Shown: positions 51,529 to 56,338 of the stretch, piece by piece
Layout of the letters: each line of letters opens with the position of its first letter
How positions within the stretch are numbered: the first letter of the stretch is position 1
Assembly: GCA_023391335.1 (NCBI GenBank)
Contig: JAEWBG010000007.1
Location: 1-56,338 of the forward strand
DNA from: Pseudomonadota bacterium
GTDB taxonomy: Bacteria > Pseudomonadota > Gammaproteobacteria > Steroidobacterales > Steroidobacteraceae
Direction of reading: 5' to 3'
DNA: 56,338 bases
Notes under the pieces: model-generated
Database searches by the model: none
The model's input: only the letters and a program-made list of their open reading frames with translations
Told to the model about the DNA's origin: nothing
Position numbers and translations under genes: made by a program

Positions 51529-54500
51529 CTACACGAGAACGCGCTCGATCCCCCCGTTGTTCGCGGCGCGCACGTAATCGGGTAACCAGTTCTCGCCCAA
51601 GACATGCTTAGCGATTTCGATGACGACGTAATCGGCGTCGATATCGGCATCCTCGTTGTAGCGCTTCAAGCCCTGCATGCAGCTTGGGCAAGACGTCAGG
51701 ATTTTCACATCGCCCTTGAATCCGTCCTCACGCAATTTCTCGGCGCCCTTCTTCATCTCCTGCTCCTTGCGGAAGCGCACTTGCGTGGCAACGTCCGGAC
51801 GCGATATCGCGAACGAGCCGGACTCGCCGCAGCAGCGATCGTTCTTTTCGATCTTGCCGTTGAGCGAATCGTTCATGAGTGTGTTCACGACTTTCAGCGG
51901 GTCGTAGCTCTTGATCGGCGTATGACACGGATCGTGATACATGTAGCGCACGCCCGTGACGCCATCGAGCTTCACTCCGCGCTCCATCAAGTATTCGTGG
52001 ATATCGACGATCCGGCAGCCCGGAAAAATCTCATCGAATTTGTACCCTTGCAGCTGGTCGTAGCACGTCCCGCAACTCACGACGACGGTCTTGATGTCGA
52101 GATAGTTGAGCGTGTTGGCGACCCGATGAAACAGCACGCGATTGTCCGTGATCATTTGCTCTGCCTTGTCGAACTGGCCGGTACCGCGCTGCGGATACCC
52201 GCAGCACACATAACCCGGCGGCAACACGGTCTGCACGCCTACGTTCCAAAGCATCGCCTGCGTCGCCAGTCCGACTTGCGAGAACAATCGTTCCGATCCG
52301 CAACCCGGGAAGTAAAACACTGCCTCCGATTCCGTGGTCGTGCGTTTCGGATCGCGAATAATCGGCACGTAGTGACGATCTTCGATATCGAGCAACGCGC
52401 GTGCGGTCTTCTTCGGTAGACCGCCCGGCATCTTCTTGTTGATGAAATGGATAACCTTTTCGGTCACGGGCGGTTTGCCCGTCGTCGCAGGCGGTCGCGC
52501 GGTTTGTCCGGATGCGAATGCACCGAGGACACGATTACCCAGTCGCTGCGCCTTGTATCCCCATTCGATCATCACTTTACGAGTGAGCTTGATCGTCTCG
52601 GGATTCGTCGCGTTCAAGAAAAACATCGACGCCGCGGTTCCAGGATTGAAACGCTTCTTGCCCATGCGGCGCAGCAGATCGCGCATTGCCATGGACACAT
52701 CGCCGAAGTCGATCTTCACGGGACACGGGCTCGCGCACTTGTGACAAAGCGTGCAGTGATCCGCTACGTCGCCGAATTCATCGAAGTGACGAATCGACAC
52801 GCCCCGACGCGTTTGCTCTTCGTAAAGGAATGCCTCGATCAGCAGCGACGTCGCGAGAATCTTATTGCGCGGCGAATACAACAAGTTCGCTCGCGGCACA
52901 TGCGTTGCGCACACAGGTTTGCACTTGCCGCATCGCAGACAGTCCTTGATCGCATCGGAAATCGAATTGATGTCCGACTGCTGCATGATCAGCGACTCAT
53001 GGCCCATCAAATTGAAGCTTGGGGTGTATGCGTTGGTCAGATCGCCACCGGGCATCAACTTGCCGCGATTGAATCGCCCTTGCGGATCGACGCGCTCTTT
53101 GTAGCTACGGAACTGCGCCGTTTCCTCATCGCGCAAGAATTCCAGCTTCGTGATGCCGATGCCGTGTTCGCCTGAGATCACGCCGTCCAGGCCGCGCGCG
53201 ATCTCCATGATTCGCTCCACCGCGCGATTCGCTTCCTGCAGCATCTCGTAGTTGTCCGAGTTCACAGGAATATTCGTGTGGACGTTGCCGTCGCCCGCGT
53301 GCATGTGCAGTGCGACCCATACGCGACCGCGCAGCACGCGTTTATGAATGACCTCAACTTCGTCGAGGATCGGAGCGAACGGCGCGCCTGCAAACAGCCG
53401 GCGCAAGTGACCGCGCACTTCTGACTTCCACGACGTGCGAATCGAGCGGTCTTGCACCAGATCGAACACGCGAACGTCAGGCTCCTGAGCCAGCCGCCGT
53501 TCCAAATCCGTGCGAAGCGGCTCATAGCCGAGCGCCAGCAACTGCGGCAGCGCTTCGCGCAGCGGCGTATCCAAGTGCGTATAGAGATACGTCCAACGTG
53601 CATGCGTCTCAGCCAGCACGCGCTGCATCTGCGCTGGACGCTCGCCCAACAATTCATCGGGCGAAATGTTCTGCACTTCGACTTCGTCGCTCTTACCGAT
53701 CGGCAGCGGCCCGGTGAAGAAACCGTCCAATTCGGTCAGCAGCTTGAGCTTGTTCTTGAACGACAGTTCAATGTTGATGCGCTCGATAGCGTCGGTGTAA
53801 TCGCCCATGCGTTCGAGCGGAATCACGACGTCTTCGTTGATCTTGAACGCGTTGGTGTGACGCGCGATCGCAGCCGTGCGCGAGCGATCCAGCCAAAACT
53901 TCTTACGCGCATCGGGATTGACCGCGATGAAGCCTTCGCCTGCACGGCTGTTCGCGATGCGCACGACTTCGGAAGTCGCACGTGCGACGGCTGCGTCGTC
54001 ATCGCCCACGATATCGCCGATCAACACCATCTTCGGCAACGAGGCACGCTTGGATTTCGTCGCATACCCGACCGCACGCAGATAACGTTCGTCGAGATGT
54101 TCTAGGCCCGCCAGGTGCACGCCTGTCGCACGTGCCTCACCGTCCAAAAAGTTCTTGATCTCGACGATGGAAGGAATCGCATGGCGCGCGTGGCCGAAAA
54201 ATTCCATGCACACGGTGCGAATGTGCTTCGGCATCCGATGCAGCACCCACCGTGCGGAGGTAATGATTCCGTCGCAGCCTTCCTTTTGCACCCCAGGTAG
54301 ACCGCCCAAGAATTTGTCGGTCACGTCTTTGCCGAGACCGGCTTTGCGGAACTGACGGCCTTCAATTGAAATGCGCTCGGTGCGCAGCGTGCGCGCCTTG
54401 TCAGGCGATTCGCGGCCGTCCTTCCAAAGCAACTCGAATGTTGCGGTGTCAACCTCGTGAATCTTGCCGCGGTTGTGCGCGAGGCGTGTGATCTCGAGCC

Positions 54501-55509
54501 AATTGCCCTCGGGATCCACCATGCGCCACCAGGCGAGGTTATCGACGGCCGTGCCCCACAGCACGGCTTTTTTGCCGCCGGCATTCATCGCGATATTGCC
54601 GCCGATGCAACTTGCATCAGCGGAAGTCGGATCGACTGCGAAGACGTAGCCCGCACGTTCAGCCGCATCGGAAACGCGCCGTGTCACGACGCCGACTTCG
54701 CTGAAAATCGTTGCGACATCGCCCTCCACCTGAGGCAGCGACGTCAATTCGACTGCACTCAATCGCTCGAGCTTTTCAGTGTTGATGACAGCGGCCCGCG
54801 GCGTCAGGGGAATAGCGCCACCGGTGTACCCGGTGCCACCGCCGCGGGGAATGATCGTCAAGCCGAGTTCGATGCACGCACGCACGAGCGCAGGAATTTC
54901 GTTTTCCGTATCCGGCGCGAGCACGAGGAACGGGTACTCGATGCGCCAGTCGGTCGCATCAGTGACATGTGACACGCGTGCGAATGCGTCGAAGCGGATG
55001 TTGTCATCGCGCGTGTGACGTTCCAGCAGCCGACGCGCGCGTCGACGCAAGTCGATCATGTCTTCCAATTCTTTCGCGAACGCATTCACTGCATTGCGCG
55101 CTGCAGTGAGCAGTTGCCCAACCTTGCGATCGCGTTCTACATCGGCAGGCTCTCGGCGCCGTTCAATTTCGTTCAAGCGGTGCTGAAGCGCATCGATGAG
55201 CAGCTTGCGGCGTTTGCGGTTGTCGATCAGATCGTCTTGCAGATACGGGTTGCGCTGCACGACCCAAATATCTCCAAGCACTTCATAGAGCATTCGCGCC
55301 GACCGACCCGTGCGACGCTCGTTGCGCAGAGCGTCGAGGATGTTCCATAGCGATTCGCCCAATAGGCGAATGACGATCTCGCGATCCGAGAACGAGGTGT
55401 AGTTGTAAGGAATTTCACGCAGCCGTGCGGGAGCGTCGAAGGCAGGAACGCGCTCCGACTCGATGGGTTCGAGCGGAAGAGATAGGTTCAACAAAGGAGT
55501 TCCCGGCAA
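51529..55509 (-). CDS. DUF3683 / FAD-linked oxidase / Fe-S heterodisulfide reductase-like fusion
   Basis: A 1326-residue oxidoreductase. Residues about 28-170 are the DUF3683 region (REIPYNYTSFSDREIVIRLL). An FAD-binding PCMH domain follows with PRGGGTGYTGGAIPL at 221-235, and a FAD-linked oxidase C-terminal domain with GDGNVHTNIPV. Two 4Fe-4S motifs, CLRCGKCKPVC (near 856) and CTLCHKCASPCP (near 918), and two CCG heterodisulfide-reductase-like domains (FPGCGSERLF, YVCCGYPQ, and DPCHTPIKSYD, RCCGESG) make up the rest. It resembles GlcD plus GlcF of glycolate/D-lactate oxidation in one chain. The substrate is probably a 2-hydroxyacid. The start is TTG at 55509 and uncertain. Confidence 0.9.
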   Translation of the reverse strand: MPGTPLLNLSLPLEPIESERVPAFDAPARLREIPYNYTSFSDREIVIRLLGESLWNILDALRNERRTGRSARMLYEVLGDIWVVQRNPYLQDDLIDNRKRRKLLIDALQHRLNEIERRREPADVERDRKVGQLLTAARNAVNAFAKELEDMIDLRRRARRLLERHTRDDNIRFDAFARVSHVTDATDWRIEYPFLVLAPDTENEIPALVRACIELGLTIIPRGGGTGYTGGAIPLTPRAAVINTEKLERLSAVELTSLPQVEGDVATIFSEVGVVTRRVSDAAERAGYVFAVDPTSADASCIGGNIAMNAGGKKAVLWGTAVDNLAWWRMVDPEGNWLEITRLAHNRGKIHEVDTATFELLWKDGRESPDKARTLRTERISIEGRQFRKAGLGKDVTDKFLGGLPGVQKEGCDGIITSARWVLHRMPKHIRTVCMEFFGHARHAIPSIVEIKNFLDGEARATGVHLAGLEHLDERYLRAVGYATKSKRASLPKMVLIGDIVGDDDAAVARATSEVVRIANSRAGEGFIAVNPDARKKFWLDRSRTAAIARHTNAFKINEDVVIPLERMGDYTDAIERINIELSFKNKLKLLTELDGFFTGPLPIGKSDEVEVQNISPDELLGERPAQMQRVLAETHARWTYLYTHLDTPLREALPQLLALGYEPLRTDLERRLAQEPDVRVFDLVQDRSIRTSWKSEVRGHLRRLFAGAPFAPILDEVEVIHKRVLRGRVWVALHMHAGDGNVHTNIPVNSDNYEMLQEANRAVERIMEIARGLDGVISGEHGIGITKLEFLRDEETAQFRSYKERVDPQGRFNRGKLMPGGDLTNAYTPSFNLMGHESLIMQQSDINSISDAIKDCLRCGKCKPVCATHVPRANLLYSPRNKILATSLLIEAFLYEEQTRRGVSIRHFDEFGDVADHCTLCHKCASPCPVKIDFGDVSMAMRDLLRRMGKKRFNPGTAASMFFLNATNPETIKLTRKVMIEWGYKAQRLGNRVLGAFASGQTARPPATTGKPPVTEKVIHFINKKMPGGLPKKTARALLDIEDRHYVPIIRDPKRTTTESEAVFYFPGCGSERLFSQVGLATQAMLWNVGVQTVLPPGYVCCGYPQRGTGQFDKAEQMITDNRVLFHRVANTLNYLDIKTVVVSCGTCYDQLQGYKFDEIFPGCRIVDIHEYLMERGVKLDGVTGVRYMYHDPCHTPIKSYDPLKVVNTLMNDSLNGKIEKNDRCCGESGSFAISRPDVATQVRFRKEQEMKKGAEKLREDGFKGDVKILTSCPSCMQGLKRYNEDADIDADYVVIEIAKHVLGENWLPDYVRAANNGGIERVLV

Positions 55510-55650
55510 GATACGAACAGGTCGATATTGTAGTGGAACTCGCCCTGCAGCGGGACGGCGCCGAACTCTTCAAAGACGTGCGGACATCCAAGAATTCCCG
55601 TATTTTTCGACACTTCGAATAACCATCAAACCAAACGGCATAAGCGCGGC

Positions 55651-56298
55651 ATGAACATCCAACTCACACCGATCGAAGCTCGCATCATCGGCTGCTTGAT
55701 CGAGAAAGCCGTCACCACCCCGGATCAATATCCACTTTCGATCAACGCGCTCACCAACGCCTGCAATCAGAAGAGCAACCGCGACCCCGTACTCGATCTC
55801 GACGAACGCACGGTTCAAGAAAATCTCGACTCGCTCACCCGCAAACATCTCGTCCTCGAACGCTCGGGCTTCGGCAGCCGGGTTCAGAAGTATCAACATC
55901 GGTTCTGCAACACCGGCTTCGGATCGATCGAAGTCTCACCCTTGCAGCAAGCGATCATTTGCGAACTCCTCGTCCGCGGCCCGCAAATACCCGGCGAACT
56001 GCGCACACGCTGCGCTCGCATGGCAGAAGTACACGACGTCTCCGAAGTCGAAGCCGCACTCGATCAACTCGCGTCCCGCAATGACGGCCCCTTCGTCGTC
56101 AAACTTCCCCGCGAACCCGGCCGCCGCGACTCACGCTACGCGCACCTCTTCAGCGGCCCCATCGACGTCTCGCAGATGCAAGAAGCAGAACCTGCCGCAC
56201 CACCGCGCACGACGTCCAACTACGCGTCACTTGAAGAACGCGTTGCGAAGTTGGAAGAACAACTTGCCGAACTTCTGAAAAGATTGCCCCCCACCTAA
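55651..56298 (+). CDS. YceH/DUF480 family protein
   Basis: A 215-residue protein of the YceH family: two winged-helix-like domains, with QLTPIEARIIGCLIEKAVTT at 4-23 and NALTNACNQKSNRDPVLDL near 32-50, and a second unit starting SPLQQAIICELLVRGPQIPG. The C-terminus is a coiled coil (LEERVAKLEEQLAELLKRL). Function is not established. It is divergent from the large oxidoreductase gene with 141 bp between, in which I see no other gene. Confidence 0.95.
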   Translation: MNIQLTPIEARIIGCLIEKAVTTPDQYPLSINALTNACNQKSNRDPVLDLDERTVQENLDSLTRKHLVLERSGFGSRVQKYQHRFCNTGFGSIEVSPLQQAIICELLVRGPQIPGELRTRCARMAEVHDVSEVEAALDQLASRNDGPFVVKLPREPGRRDSRYAHLFSGPIDVSQMQEAEPAAPPRTTSNYASLEERVAKLEEQLAELLKRLPPT

Positions 56299-56333
56299 CC
56301 TCCCCCCGCTGCTCGACAGTGCGCGAGGGGAGG
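56299..56333 (+). terminator. Possible hairpin after the YceH gene
   Basis: CCTCCCC (56299-56305) and GGGGAGG (56327-56333) can pair with a 21-nt loop, directly after the stop codon. No T-tract is visible before the window ends. Confidence 0.3.
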
Positions 56334-56338
56334 AACTC

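Noticed and set aside
1..56338. tRNA, rRNA, insertion sequence, prophage or integrative element
   Set aside because: No tRNA-like arm or TTC-loop signature, no transposase or integrase, and no phage gene could be supported on either strand.

Overview
The window is an ordinary-looking chromosomal segment of a free-living, high-GC Gram-negative bacterium, without phage, insertion sequence, CRISPR array, tRNA or rRNA that I can see. Gene content (PlsB, OmpR/CpxA-type two-component pair, GlgA/GlgC, class III PhaC/PhaE with PhaR, a double-length UvrA, a large DUF3683-type FAD/Fe-S oxidoreductase, TonB-dependent receptor with sulfotransferases) suggests a gammaproteobacterium near the Xanthomonadales/Nevskiales/Steroidobacterales. 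That placement is inference from gene families only.

Layout. 1-5.5 kb: a minus-strand run ttcA, alpha/beta hydrolase, small lipoprotein, plsB, pldA, the last four closely packed (phospholipid synthesis and outer-membrane phospholipase). 5.6-11.7 kb: M32 carboxypeptidase and an RND pump (permease plus adaptor, no outer-membrane channel). 11.8-19.1 kb: cysK, then a carbon-storage locus in which phaE-phaC (PHA synthase) diverge from phaR-glgA (PHA regulator plus glycogen synthase), with glgC 0.8 kb beyond, convergent to glgA. 19.2-22 kb: small envelope proteins and an aspartic protease. 22-29 kb: TonB-dependent receptor, TPR-sulfotransferase and a fusion of an AspH-type beta-hydroxylase with a sulfotransferase, the most unusual group here. 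29-35 kb: a 1898-residue UvrA made of two UvrA units. 35-39 kb: M48 protease with LemA, and an exported AroQ-PheC fusion. 39-43.3 kb: small proteins around a two-component system with a divergent EF-hand gene. 43.4-51.5 kb: M48 lipoprotein protease, SRPBCC protein, folE, an EEP nuclease/phosphatase with a PLD-VTT fusion, and small enzymes. 51.5-56.3 kb: DUF3683/FAD/Fe-S oxidoreductase and YceH.

Between and at the ends of genes there are many short tandem arrays with a 7-bp period (TGACTGG, AGTCACT, GGGTCAC, ACGATCC, AGGCTGG) or an 8-bp period (TCATCACC). They sit just upstream of start codons, overlap stop codons, extend the TtcA C-terminus and form the linker inside UvrA. I found these by eye. 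They look like a genome-wide repeat habit of this lineage and are a main non-gene signal of the window.

All functional calls rest on reading motifs in the translated sequence. No database search was run.
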